In this document: piece after piece, positions 29,270 through 41,181 of the stretch
Position numbering within the stretch: the stretch's first letter is position 1
Layout of the letters: every line of letters begins with the position of its first letter
Source of the DNA: Otatea glauca
Lineage: Eukaryota; Streptophyta; Magnoliopsida; Poales; Poaceae
Direction: 5' to 3'
Assembly: GCA_036346275.1 (NCBI GenBank)
Contig: CM070719.1
Location: 31,390,093-31,454,092 of the forward strand
DNA: 64,000 nucleotides
Position numbers and translations under genes: made by a program
The notes under the pieces: generated by a model
Databases searched by the model: none
What the model was told of the DNA's origin: nothing
The model's input: only the letters and a program-made list of their open reading frames with translations

Positions 29270-32200
29270 TGTAACATCCCAAAAATTTGGCTTATAATTT
29301 CGCTCATATGCTTTTTGGTGATTTTCTGAATTTATTGGATTTTTTTTCCAGAAATTAATTGAATTGAATTTAATTAAGTATATTGAACCTTTTGTGAAAA
29401 CTAAATATATATAGATAAAGTTAATATAAAGTTTTACCAAAAATATTTTATTTGTGCTCAGAATATCTCAAAGTATTTATGAGAATTTTCTGGGATTTTT
29501 CCTGATATTTTAATTGCTTAAAGTAGATTAATCTAATTTCGGGAATTATTTTAAATCAAAAAGCTTTTGAAAATCGAGTGAATAAAGATCGGGCGAAGCC
29601 CGATCGTCGCGCGTAGCGCCCATCGACGTGCGGCCCGATCACTGCTTCACGCGCCGCGTGGTCGTTGGATGAAGATCGGACGGTGTCTCCTTCGCGAAAC
29701 CCTAGCGCCTTGGCCGTTGGATTGAGATCGAGCGGTCGGGATCGTTTCGCGTTGTTTTGGTAAGTTTAGATCTCGCCGCTGATTTTGGAAAGAGCGGATC
29801 GGATCGTATCACCGGATCTAATCTCGCCGCTCGTTGTAAATCGGACGGTGTCGACCTAAATCTCCGATTCGGTTTTCGAATCCGTCGCCGCTGCCGTCGC
29901 CGCCGCGTGATTTAGGGTTGCCGCTTTAGCGCATGCCGAGGCTATAAAAGCCGCAGCCCGCACACCGAGGTTCCTCATCCCGCAGCGCATCCGCCGATGC
30001 TAGCCTTCGCCGTTGAGTCACCGCCGTTTAGCCCGAGCTCGCCGTAGTTTTCTAGCGCCGCCGCTCGTTTTCGCCGTTCGCCGCCGCTGCCGCCGCTCGA
30101 CGTGTGGGTTCCAGCTGGTTCGCCACGCCGAGCCGCACCGAGCGACTACCTCTTCGTCGCCGGCAGGAGCCGAACGCCGTCTGGGTCGCCGTCGTCCTCG
30201 TCTCCGGAACTCAGCGCCGCGCGACATCGCTGTGCCGAGCCGCGACACCGCCGGATCTCGGCGGACCATCCAGATCGAGCCACGCCGCCGTCTGCGATAA
30301 AAGCGGCTTCGGGTAAGCGTGACCGTTGGATCGTGGTTGTTCGGGTGAGATCGCGCCGCGTGCGTGATGAGCGTTAGCCGTCGGATCGTCGCGTAGATGC
30401 GTGCGCGTGTCGAGCATCGGCACGCGGCGTCGCAGCCTAATCGATGCGCGCGCCGCGTGTCGGGCGCGTGGTGCGAGGCGCCGTGGGCGCGCCCACGGTG
30501 GACGAGGCGGTTCCGTGGACCGAGTCCATGGACGAGCGACGTGTCGGCACCGATTGGTCCGAGTCGGGCTGGCGACGCCGTTGCGCAATAAAATCTTTTC
30601 CAATAGAAAAATAATTGAGAAAAATCGAAATTCTATTTTCGTATTTTTGATTTATTCAAACTTCAAAAGGCTATATCTTTTGCATTTTAACTCGGATTTG
30701 AGTGTTTCAAATTTCTAAAATTTGTAAAATCAAGATCTATTTATTGGTGAATTTTATTTTATTTTTGGAGTTTGGTTGCTCTCTGGTTTGGTGTTTATTT
30801 GCTATTTTGGCATCGTTTAGCGTAGACGTTGAACCGCTCGGTGATCCGGAAGAAGATTCGTCGCCCAAGACCCAAGCTCAGATCAAGACCAGCACCTACT
30901 CCAAGGCAAGTTGTGCTTTGATCATGTTGCACCTAATTTTCACCAAATTACTATTTTGTCTTTTAAACTTTATGCATGATATTTTATGTGTATAAATGAT
31001 TTCAATTAATCTGGGAATTAGATAATATGCCTATTTGAATTAAACCATACCTTGTCAATTATATGCCATGATCTATTTGTCACCCTAGGATGTGGAATTA
31101 TAGTTGATAATCAACATGGGCTAGTTAGATCGTCATAGATTGCTTAGCCATGCCACGTCATCACATGTGTCCGAATGTCGATACTTAATCTTGACTAATG
31201 GAATATGGAACAATGTTTATGAATTGGTGTGTCATGTGTTGTCACACAATGATATCAAGTTGTCGTGGCGAGGAGGTCACACATCGGGATTGAAATGTTG
31301 ATGGCATGTGGTGCTTGGTAATCAATCGGGTGGTAATGATTTTAGATTGAGGCAAGTGGCAAGGGGCGGTGTGCCAAGGTGGGCCAGTTTGGCAGGGTAT
31401 GTGGAAGTCTTGCCTTAATCACCTTAAGGACTTAACCTTGCAAGCCTTTGACTGAGTCTCTCTTGCAACCACATGTCCGAATAGGACAGCCTAGTGAATA
31501 ATTTGTGAAACCTAGATTTGATCTTGTCGTGGTGAATAGTGAGTCCCGGTTACGGTTTAACTCACATGGCGCAAGAGGGGGCCTGTTGTGGTGGTTTAAC
31601 CCTTGATGTTGAAACCTTAGCGAGCGATCTTGGGTCTAGGTGTAGCATTGTAAAGGCTTTGTTATGATCACTCGCCTTGGTGGTGTTTGGTTGTATCGTG
31701 TGGGTAAAGTGCATAACCTCTGCAGAGTGTACAATCTATTCGAATAGCCGTGCTCACGGTATTGGGCAATGCTCGGAATTACAGTTAAGGGTTAGACTTT
31801 TGTTAAACAAAAACTTGTTGGGATGGCAAGGTGCCATGGAAAGTGGAAAATTAATTTAGGATTGGAAACTTGGTGTATTTGAAATCTGAATTTATTAATT
31901 CTTGTATTTGTTTTATCGCTTTCCAATCTATTTATTGTATTCTTGTTAAATGTCGCTTTATTGCAAAAATACCCTTACTAGCCATTCCTTTGGATTAAGC
32001 CAAACATATAGAATATTAGACTTGCATTATTTTGCACAACTTGTTGAGTGCTTTATGTACTCACCCCATCAACAACAACTTCGTAAGAGGAAGAATCTCG
32101 CTGATCATGGATGAGGATTATTTGGATGCGAATGCTTAGGTCCGAGCCTCGTCGGTTGCCTCGTGGCGAATCGAGCGCCACTGCGCTTATTCTATTTCGC

Positions 32201-32401
32201 CGCTTCTCATTGATACTCTTTTTAAGCCCTGTGAGGCATTATTCATGTAAGACAACAGTTATTATTAATTAATGAAGTTTATGCTATATTTCGCTGTGTG
32301 TGACTATGATAGCATCTATGTTGAGCCTGTGTGCACTAGCGTGATCCTGGACTAGTGCGGTATACACAGAGGGTCCGGATTTGCAAATTCGGGTCCCGAC
32401 A
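29270..32401 (+). repeat. 5' LTR of the complete Tekay-like element
   Basis: 3132 bp, TGTAACATCCC to GGGTCCCGACA. TATAAAAG lies at 29943-29950, leaving about 2.4 kb of R-U5. The first 330 bases are AT-rich, 29580-30590 is very GC-rich, and the rest is AT-rich again. The open frames at 30013-30600 lie in the GC-rich part, on both strands, and look like composition effects. The CCGTGCTCACGG palindrome is at 31748. Confidence 0.92.
29943..29950 (+). promoter_or_regulatory. TATA box of the Tekay 5' LTR
   Basis: GGCTATAAAAGCCGC sits within a short GC-rich palindromic surround. The same box is at 38720-38727 in the 3' LTR. Confidence 0.7.
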
Positions 32402-32405
32402 GAGG

Positions 32406-32418
32406 TGGTATCAGAGCC
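32406..32418 (+). other. Primer-binding site of the complete Tekay-like element
   Basis: TGGTATCAGAGCC starts four bases after the LTR end (spacer GAGG). It matches the complement of the initiator-Met tRNA 3' end, the standard plant primer. The same arrangement occurs at 59236-59248. Confidence 0.9.
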
Positions 32419-32613
32419 AGGTTGACTATACGTCTTGGCCCTAGGTAGTTGGTATCTCTTAGAGTGTCCAAAATTATTTTCTAAAGAAGCAAAGAAATTG
32501 ACTAATATGAAACTCTTGGCTTATCTCATCCTCCTACTCTCATCCTTGCTAAATTACCTTCTTTTCGTTGCCGTTTCGAGTGGAGATCTTATTCAAAATT
32601 TTGTTTTGAATAG

Positions 32614-33230
32614 ATGCCGATCTTTCAGTCCTTCGAGTCAAGACAGGGTGGCTATGCCATGGAGCTGTGGAGAGTTCTTCAAGTGATTGGAGGCTTTGAT
32701 CGTCCGCTCTACCGAGGAAGCAACTGGAACGTCAACGGTGTGCATCGGGGGTTCTTCTGCAAGCTGATCATCTTCGCTCGAGAGTGCGACGAGACCACCA
32801 GACCGATCCACATCACCGCCCAGAGGTTCACTTACGAGGCTGGAGTTCAGGAGGCTGCTAGACTTGCTCTACGACGGATCTGCCACGACTACGCCTACGA
32901 GCTTCGCAACACCGTATTTCGACTTCACCCGACAGTGCGAGCGTGCCAGCGTCGACGGATCGTGGAAGGAGAGTGTGCTCTCGCAGACACCTTGCCGAGT
33001 TCACCACCGCCCAGGAGGATCACTTGAGGGACACTGCGCAAGAACTGGAGACAGCGTGTGAGGCGTTGAGAGTGGCAGAGCGGGAGCTTCAAAAGACCCG
33101 CGACGCAGCAGCCAGAGTCATCGGCGAGCTGGAGGAGGCCTTGCAGGTAGCCGAGGAAATAGCGGACCAAGTCGTCCAGGAGCCGGATGAGGTCGCCAAG
33201 AAGAAGAAGAAGAAGACCGGAAGAGCGTGA
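32614..33230 (+). pseudogene. ORF0-like leader gene upstream of gag (frameshifted)
   Basis: The frame at 32614-33027 starts MPIFQSFESRQGGYAMELW and contains the block LQVIGGFDRPLYRGSNW, then CKLIIFAREC and ICHDYAYELRNTVF. A shift near 32940 moves to the frame ending at 33230, which has a strong coiled-coil (EDHLRDTAQELETACEALRV...) and a basic tail (KKKKKKTGR). A second copy is at 59445-59980 in another Tekay-type element, with the same block order, so it is a real gene of this lineage and not chance. It lies between the primer-binding site and gag, where some grass gypsy elements carry an extra ORF0 of unknown function. The bases before the ATG (TTTTGTTTTGAATAG) could serve as a splice acceptor; that is inference. 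Confidence 0.6.
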
Positions 33231-33615
33231 GTGGGAGCCCGAGAGCCAGCAGAGGGTCACCAGGATAGGTTCGCACCCATGCCACCCACCCACGATGTAT
33301 GCCCCGGATCGGCCTCACCAGGTGGTTGGATGAGTGAGAGTCGATCTTAGAGTTGTGTTGAGACTCGAGTGTTGAGTCACGTTTTAAGTTAGCCTTTACC
33401 CTTTTAGTAGACGTTAAAGTTGCATGTTTAGTTGGTTCTTAATTGTTTGTTGAGTGTGCGTTATGTGTTGCAAAGCCCTTAGGCATTGTAAGCAACCATA
33501 CCAAGTAATAATAATAAAGATTATTTAAGTTGGGTTTAACTGCTTCCCCCTTAGAAATTCTTGCATCTTATCTATGCTACATCTATCTTTCCTAACCCAA
33601 GAAGCAATCAAGCGG

Positions 33616-34760
33616 ATGGTGAACACTCGCAGCAACAATGGGGCTTGGAAGTGGTCTACGCCAGCAACAATCCCAATGAAGGAGTACCACCGCAGCAAGC
33701 ACCGCCGGTGGATATCACGAGAACTTGGGAGCTTTTCTCATTGCGCAAACTCGGTTGATGCGAGACTATGATGCAGCAGATGACCAATATGGCTGCGATC
33801 AACAACCCTCACGAGAACAACAATGGCGGGCCTCGTCCTTACTCCAAGTTGTCGACTTCATGAGGACCCGACCGCCAACATTCTCGCAACGCCAACCCCT
33901 TGGAAGCGGATGATTGGTGAGAACCATTGAGAGGAAGTTGTACATCACACAATGTGAAGGGCATGAGAGGGTTCTTTACGCATCCCATCGCCTAGAGGAA
34001 CAATGCAGAATGGTGGGAGAACCATGTGCTACTCATGAGGCACCCATGGAAATCACGTGGGAAGAGTTCGCAACGGCCTTTCGCCAGATTACGCACGTGC
34101 AGGGAATGATGGACCTGAAAAGGAAGAATTGTGGCGCTTAACCAAGGAGGCCAACCGGTGGTGATTACTTGAACAAATTCACACGCTTTGCACGCTATGC
34201 TCCACGAAGATGTAGCGACGGACAAGGCTAGACAGTCCGCTTCATGAAAGGACTAAACTCGTAGCTGCAAGTGGGGTGATTACCCACACTTTTCCAGATT
34301 TCCAAGAATTGGTAAACAAGGCTTTGATTCGGAGGATAAGCGCAAGGAGCTTGGGAAAATCGCAAACGCTTGATGACTAACCTGTGGACGCCTAACCACC
34401 TACGAATGAGGATGACCCGCAGCGGTTTGCTAGGTTCCAACCACAAGTCGTTAACAAGCCAAGAACACCGCACCGCGACCATCGTGACAAGGTTATCGAC
34501 GCCGCCCAAGGTAACAATGCTCAAGGGGAGTGCGTGATCACCGCCGAAGGTGCTCTGATTGCAATGAGTGGGGCATTATGCTAATAGATGTCCCGAGAAA
34601 GGAGGAATCACGCCAAATGCGTTTCAACCTTGGAACGACACTGCTAAGGCACCGATGACGGAGCGAATCGAGGAGCCGACAGCAGGAGTGACGCCTCAAG
34701 CTACTATTCGAGGCGAGTCAACCACATCACCGCCGATGGAGCCGGGAAGCATCGACGTCG
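33616..34760 (+). pseudogene. gag: Tekay gag, frameshifted
   Basis: Capsid and nucleocapsid gene of the complete element. It begins MVNTRSNNG at 33616, the usual start of this lineage, with an Asn/Gln/Pro-rich N-terminus (NPNEGVPPQQAPPVD). The capsid part survives as VRTIERKLYITQCEGHERVLYASHRLE (~33911-33990) and MMDLKRK (~34108). A CCHC knuckle (CSDCNEWGHYANRC) lies at 34551-34592. Frame changes are needed near 33700, 33905, 33985, 34135, 34240 and others. It could not make a full gag as written. Confidence 0.7.
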
Positions 34761-37700
34761 TCGGGTAAGTTTTTGTAAACTCATTAGACTGCAGATAAGA
34801 TTATTTGATTCAGAGCTTCACATTCATTTGTCTCTCGAGCTTTTGCATCTAAAAATGGTTTAAGCATGAAAAATCTCAAGTGTGTGATGCTAGTTCAAGC
34901 CCCGGGATCCGAGTTAAGATCTAATATTGGATGTTTGGGGTAAAGTCGATAATTAACGGGTAGAGTTCCTAGCGAACTTAATTATTCTAGATGCCCAAGT
35001 TTTAGATGTTATCCTTGGTATGGATTGGTTAACCAAGCATAAGACGGTATTGGATTGTGGTGAAGGGTTGTATCCATTGAGAGCCCTACAGGAGAAAAGG
35101 TGGAATTCGAGCGACATCGGTTCGCAAGGGTCAATTAATGGTTAATAGCATGAAAGCCAAGATTGAGGACGTGCGGTGGTCAAAGAATATCCAGATGTAT
35201 TTCGGAGGATCCGCCAGAATGCCGCTGCACCGTGACATCGAGTTTGTCATTGAGTTAGTACCGTACAAAGACCAATAGCAAAAGACCTTACCGGATGCCT
35301 ACCGATGAGTTAGTAGAGATGAAGAAACAGATCGACGAGTTATTAGAGAAAGGTTTTATAAGACCAAGTTCGCCGCCATGGGGAGCGCCAATTTTGTTTG
35401 TCGGGAAAAGGATGGAAGCCTTAGAATGTGTATTGATTACCGTGCACTTAATGAAGTGACGATTAAGAATAAGTATCCGTTGCCAAGGATTGATGATCCA
35501 TTCGACCGGTTGAGAGGAGCCGGAGTTTTCTCCAAGATAGACCTTCGTCCGGATATCATCAACTAAAGATTCGGACGGAAGATGTTCCAAAACCGCATTT
35601 TCTTCAAGATACGGACATTATGAGTTCACGGTCATGTCTTTTGATTGACCAATGCGCCAACCTATTTCATGAACTTGATGAATAAGATTTTCATGGAATA
35701 CTTGGACAAGTTTGTTGTTGTGTTCATAGATGATATTTTGGTATATTCAAGACCAAGCAGAGCACGCAAATCATCCGAGGCTAGTGTTGGAAAAGCTGCG
35801 TGAGCAACAATTTGTATGCTAAATTCAAGAATGCGACTTTTGGAAGGAAAAGGTGGAATTTCTCGGTCATGTCATGATCGCAGAAGGAGTTCTTTGTCGA
35901 CCCAAGCAAAGTGGAGGCAAGTGTTGCATTGGGAGCAACCAAAGTCTGTCACTCAAGTCCGAAGTTTTCTGGGAATGGCAAGGATATTATCGCCGGTTCA
36001 TAGAAGGATTTTCGACGATTGCGAGACCTCTTATTGAAAAAGGAAAAGAAATTTTCATGGACGCCAGATTGTGATAAGAGTTTTGAGGAATTAAAGAAGC
36101 GTTTGACAACAGCCCAGTGTTGGTTTTGCCTAATGTTGTAACGACTCGATATATCTTGTGATGCGTCAAGACAGGTCTTGGATGCGATTGATGCAAGAGG
36201 GTAAAGTGGTCGCATATGCGTCAAGGCAGTTAAGACCGCATGAAGGAAATTATCCTACGCATGACTTGGAATTGGCTGCCGTGGTGCATGCCTTGAAATT
36301 GTGGCGTCATTATCTCATTGGAAATAGATGTGAGATATATACGGACCATAAGAGTTTGAAATATATTTTCACTCAATCAGATCTCAATATGAGGCAAAGG
36401 AGATGGTTGGAATTAATCAAGGATTATAACATGGGAATTCATTACCATCCGGGAAAAGCAAATGTGGTAGCTGATGCCTTAAGTCGCAAGAGCTACGTGG
36501 CGAATATGATGGTGCAGGAGGACAGTCAGAACTGTGCAGAGAATTGCAAAATTTAAAATTGGAAGTAGTTTTAGAAGGATTCCTAGCTGCTTTGGAAGTG
36601 AAGCCAATGCTCAAGATCAAATTCGGGAAGGACAAAAGATGATGAGAAAGTCAACCGAATCAAGGCTAAAAGGATGAAGGATTAGCAAAGGACTTTACCG
36701 TGGACGACCAAGGTACCATGTGGTTCAAGGGTCGCATTTGTGTGCCAAAGCAGACTAGAACTTAGCAGATTGATTTTGGAAGAGGCTCATGATTCCAAGT
36801 ATTCAATTCATCCAGAAGCGCTAAGATGTACCAGACTTAAAGGAGAGGTTTTGGTGGCGAATATGAAGCGCGAAGTCGCGAGCACGTTGCCTTGTGCGAT
36901 GTATGCCGAGAGTTAAGGCAATACATCGAGACCAGCAGGTTTGCTACAACCGCTAAAAGTCCCGAGAATGGAAGTGGGAAGAAATCGGTATGGATTTCGT
37001 CCTTTGGATTGCCAAGAACTCAAAATGGGTATGATTCTATATGGGTTATCGTGGATCGATTGACCAAAGTTGCTCACTTCATTCCAGTCAAGACCACTTA
37101 CTCGGGAGACCGGTTAGCGTAACTATACATAGCAGTCGTGTGTTTGCATGGTGTACCAAAGAAAATAGTGTCGATAGAGGTACCCAGTTCACCTCGAGAT
37201 TTTGGGATAAATTGCATGAAGCTATGGGAACGCTGTTTGAACTTCAAAGACAAAGATATCATCCGCAGATCGATGGTCAAGCAGAAAGGGTAAATCAAAT
37301 TACGGAGGATATGCTAAGGGCTTGTGCATTAGCCTATACTACATCATGGGATAAGTGTTTGCCATATGCGAGTTCGATTATAACAACGATTACCGAGCTA
37401 GTTTGCGGATGTCGCCATTGAAGCTTTATATGGTCGTGTACTGCGTACCCATTGAATTGGAATGAGACAGGGGAACGTATGATATTTGGCCCTAATATTC
37501 TCAAGGAAGCTGAAGAGCAAGTTGCCATGATAAGAGACAGGTTGAAAATCGCGCAATCAAGACAAAAAAGTTATGCAGATAATCGACGCCGTGATTTGAG
37601 CTTGAACTCGATGATTTCGTATATCTTAGGTTACCCTCCGAAAGGAGTTAAAAGGTTCCACGTTAAAGGAAGCTTGCCCCAAGATATGTTGGACCGCTCA

Positions 37701-38023
37701 AAATTTTGAGCCGTCGAGGAGGTTGCTTATCGATTAGAATTGCCGCGATCACTAGCGGCGTGCATGATGTGTTCCATGTGTCACACTCAAGAAGTGTCTT
37801 GGTGCAGTGAGCGACGCCTTTGGGAGAGATTGAATTGCAGAAAGATCTGACCTACAAGGAGCAACCAATCAGAATCCTGGATGTTATGGACCGCAAGACC
37901 AGGACCAAGTCAGTTCGCTTTTGCAGAGTTCAGTGGAGCAACCATTCTGAGAATGAAGCAACCTGGGAGCGTGAAGAGGATCTGAAGTCAGAATTTCCAA
38001 ACCTATTTCCTAGTCAGCCTTGA
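34761..38023 (+). pseudogene. pol: Tekay pol: protease, RT, RNase H, integrase, chromodomain; many frameshifts
   Basis: The polyprotein would mature the particle, copy RNA into DNA and integrate it. Protease remnant near 34760-35070 (LFDS active-site region, LDVILGMDWLTKHKTVLDC). RT near 35160-36070 with MPTDELVEMKKQIDELLEKG, IDYRALNEV, FSKID and VVVFIDDILVYS at about 35712. RNase H is at 36158-36556 (LELAAVVHALKLWRHYLIG, TDHKSLKYIF, NVVADALSR). Integrase at 36780-37500 with a decayed HHCC part and core (GYDSIWVIVDRLTKVAHF, QIDGQAERVNQITEDM). Chromodomain at 37820-38023 (VRFCRVQWSNHSENEATWE). Compared with the minus-strand relative at 44813-41831, many short losses of 1-6 bases are visible. 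The relative keeps a long integrase frame, so the damage is specific to this copy. Confidence 0.8.
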
Positions 38024-38044
38024 ATCTCGGGGTCGAGATTCTGT

Positions 38045-38058
38045 TAAGGGGGGAGGTT
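38045..38058 (+). other. Polypurine tract before the 3' LTR
   Basis: AAGGGGGGAGGT precedes TGTAACATCCC at 38059. It would prime plus-strand DNA synthesis. Just upstream, CTCGGGGTCGAGATTC can fold on itself and is also present in the minus-strand relative. Confidence 0.8.
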
Positions 38059-41000
38059 TGTAACATCCCAAAAATTTGGCTTATAATTTCGCTCATATGC
38101 TTTTTGGTGATTTTCTGAATTTATTGGATTTTTCCAGAAATTAATTGAATTGAATTTAATTAAGTATATTGAACCTTTTGTGAAAACTAAATATATATAG
38201 ATAAAGTTAATATAAAGTTTTACCAAAAATATTTTATTTGTGCTCGTAATGTCTCAAAGTATTTATGAGAATTTTAGGATTTTTCCGATATTTTAATTGC
38301 TTAAAGTAGATTAATCTAATTTCGGAATTATTTTAAATCAAAAGCTTTTGAAAATCGAGTGAAGCGATCGGGCCAAGCCCGATCTTGCGCAGCGCCCATC
38401 GACGTCGCGGCGGACTGCCGCTGCCGCCTCGCGCGTGGCCGTTGGATGAAGATCGGACGGTGTCTCCTTCGCGAAACCCTAGCGCCGGCCGTTGGATTGA
38501 GATCGGCGGTCGGGATCGTTTCGCGTTGTTTTGGTAAGTTTAGATCTCGCCGTTGATTTTGGAAAGAGCGGATCGGATCGTATCGCCGGATCTAATCTCG
38601 GCGCTCGTTACCGTCGGACGGTTATCGACCTTCGCCTCTCGATTCGGTTTTCGAATCCGTCGCCGCTGCCGCCGCCGCCGCGTGATTTAGGGTTGCCGTT
38701 TTAGCGCGCATGCCGAGGCTATAAAAGCCGCAGCCCGCACACCGAGGTTCCTCATCCCGAGCGCATCCGCGATGCTAGCCTTCGCCGTTGAGTCACCGCC
38801 GTTTAGCCCCGAGAGCTCGCCGTAGTTTTCTAGCGCCGCTTCGTTTTCTCGCCGTTCGCCGTCGTCAAGCCGCCGTTCGACGTGTGGGTTCGATTCGGGT
38901 TCGCCACGCCGAGCCGCACCGAGCAGACTACTCTTCGTCGCCGGCAGAGCGAACGCCGTCTGGTCGTCGTCGTCCTCGTCTCCGGGAACTCGGCGCCGCG
39001 CGACATCGCCGTGCCGAAGCCGCGACAACCGTCGGATCTCGGCGGACCATCAGATCGAGCCACGCCGCCGTCTGCGATAAAGCGGCTCGGGTAAGCGTGA
39101 CCGTTGGATCGTGGTTGTTCGGGTGAGATCGCGCGCGTGTGCGATGAGCGTTAGCCGTCGGATCGTCGCGCAGATCGCGCGCCGCGTGTCGAGCATCGGC
39201 ACGGCGGCGCGTCAGCCGATAATCGATCTTGCGCCGCGTGTCGGGCGCGTGGTGCGCGGCGCCGTGGGCGCGCCCACGGTGGACGAGGCGGTTCCGTGGA
39301 CCGAGTCCATGGACGAGCGACGTGTCGGCGCCGATTGGTCCGAGTCGGGCTGACGTCCGCGTTATAATAAAATCTTTTCCAATAGAAAATAATTCGAAAA
39401 ATCGAAATTCTATTTTCGTATTTTGATTTATTCAAACTTCAAAAGGCTATATCTTTTGCATTTTAACTCGGATTTGAGTGTTTCAAATTTCTAAAAATTT
39501 GTAAAATCAAGATCTATTTATTGGTGAATTTTATTTTATTTTTGGAGTTTGGTTGCTCTCTGGTTTGATGTTTATTTGCTATTTTGGCATCGTTTCGCGT
39601 AGACGTTGAACTGCTCGGTGATCCGGAAGAAGATTCGTCGCCCAAGACCCAAGCTCAGATCAAGACCAGCACCTACTCCAAGGCAAGTTGTGCTTTGATC
39701 ATGTTGCACCTAATTTTCACCAAATTACTATTTTGTCTTTTAAACTTTATGCATGATATTTTATGTGTATAAATGATTTCAATTAACTGGGAATTAGATA
39801 ATATGCCTATTTGAATTAAACCATACCTTGTCAATTATATGCCATGATCTATTTGTCACCCTAGGATGTGGAATTATAGTTGATAATCAACATGGGCTAG
39901 TTAGATCGTCATAGATTGCTTAGCCATGCCACGTCATCACATGTGTCCGAATGTCGATACTTAATCTTGACTAATGGAATATGGAACAATGTTTATGAAT
40001 TGGTGTGTCATGTGTTGTCACACAATGATATCAAGTTGTCGTGGCGAGGAGGTCACACATCGGGATTGAAATGTTGATGGCATGTGGTGCTTGGTAATCA
40101 ACCGGGTGGTAATGATTTTAGATTGAGGCAAGTGGCAAGGCGGTGTGCCAAGGTGGGCCAGTTTGGCGGGGTATGTGGAAGTCTTGCCTTAATCACCTTA
40201 AGGACTTAACCTTGCAAGCCTTTGACTGAGTCTCTCTTGCAACCACATGTGCGGAATGGGACAAACCTAGTGAATAATTTGTGAAACCTAGATTTCGCAT
40301 TGTCGTGGTGAATAGTGAGTCCCGGTTACGGTTTAACTCACATGGCGCAAGAGGGGCCCTGTTGTGGTGGTTTAACCCTTCAGTGTTGAAACCTTAGCGA
40401 GCAGTACTGGGTCTAGGTGTAGCATTGTAAAGGCTTTGTTATGATCACTCGCCTTGGTGGTGTTTGGTTGTATCGTGTGGGTAAAGTGCATAACCTCTGC
40501 AGAGTGTACAATCTATTGAATAGCCGTGCTCACGGTATTGGGCAATGCTCGGAATTACTGATTAAGGGTTAGACTTTTGTTAAACAAAAACTTGTTGGGA
40601 TGGCAAGGTGCCATGGAAAGTGGAAAATTAATTTAGGATTGGAAACTTGGTGTATTTTGAAATCTTGAATTTATTAATTAATGTATTTGTTTTACTGCTT
40701 TCCAATCTATTTATTGTATTCTTGTTAAATGCTGCTTTATTGCAAAAATACCCTTACTAGCCATTCCTTTGGATTAAGCCAAACATATAGAATATTAGAC
40801 TTGCATTATTTTGCACAACTTGTTGAGTGCTTTATGTACTCACCCCATCAACAACAACTTGTAAGAGGAAGAATCTACGCCATCATGGATGAGGATTATT
40901 TGGATGCGAATGCTTAGGTCCGAGCCTCGTCGGTTGCTCGTGGCGAATCGAGCGCCACTGCGTTTATTCTATTTCGCCGCTTCTCATTGATACTCTTTTT

Positions 41001-41176
41001 AAGCCTGTGAGGCATTATTCATGTAAGACAACATTATTATTAATTAATGAAGTTTATGCTATATTTATTTGTGTGTGACTATGATAGCATCTATGTTGAG
41101 CCTGTGTGCACTAGCGTGATCCTGGACTAGTGCGGTATACACAGAGGGTCCGGATTTGCAAATTCGGGTCCCGACA
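38059..41176 (+). repeat. 3' LTR of the complete Tekay-like element
   Basis: 3118 bp, the same ends as the 5' LTR. AT-rich parts are almost identical between the two (for example 31021-31330 against 39787-40096). The GC-rich part at 38360-39360 differs from its partner mainly by short indels such as lost GC or CG dinucleotides. TATA box at 38720-38727; CCGTGCTCACGG at 40524-40535. Confidence 0.92.
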
Positions 41177-41181
41177 ACGTC

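Larger units (their letters stand above)
29270..41176 (+). mobile_element. Complete Tekay-like chromovirus (Ty3/gypsy)
   Basis: 5' LTR 29270-32401, primer-binding site 32406-32418, ORF0-like leader gene, gag, protease, RT, RNase H, integrase, chromodomain, polypurine tract, 3' LTR 38059-41176. Both sides carry the TSD ACGTC (29265-29269 and 41177-41181). Total 11.9 kb. The order RT-RNase H-integrase and a C-terminal chromodomain place it among chromoviruses. Long LTRs and the TGTAACATCCC opening fit the Tekay/Del lineage of grasses. Stretches of more than 300 bases are identical between the LTRs, so insertion was recent, yet the polyprotein frame is interrupted every few hundred bases. Confidence 0.92.

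Noticed and set aside
30013..30603. Several Arg/Pro-rich frames on both strands
   Set aside because: The DNA is a very GC-rich part of a Tekay LTR; similar frames occur in the 3' LTR (38788-39435) with shifts, as expected from composition.
32406..32418. tRNA gene (match to initiator-Met tRNA end)
   Set aside because: Only the 3' end complement is present, at the LTR edge, which is a primer-binding site; there is no tRNA body.
33118..33318. Minus-strand frames across the ORF0 region
   Set aside because: They are antisense to the coiled-coil part of ORF0 and are not present in the second ORF0 copy.
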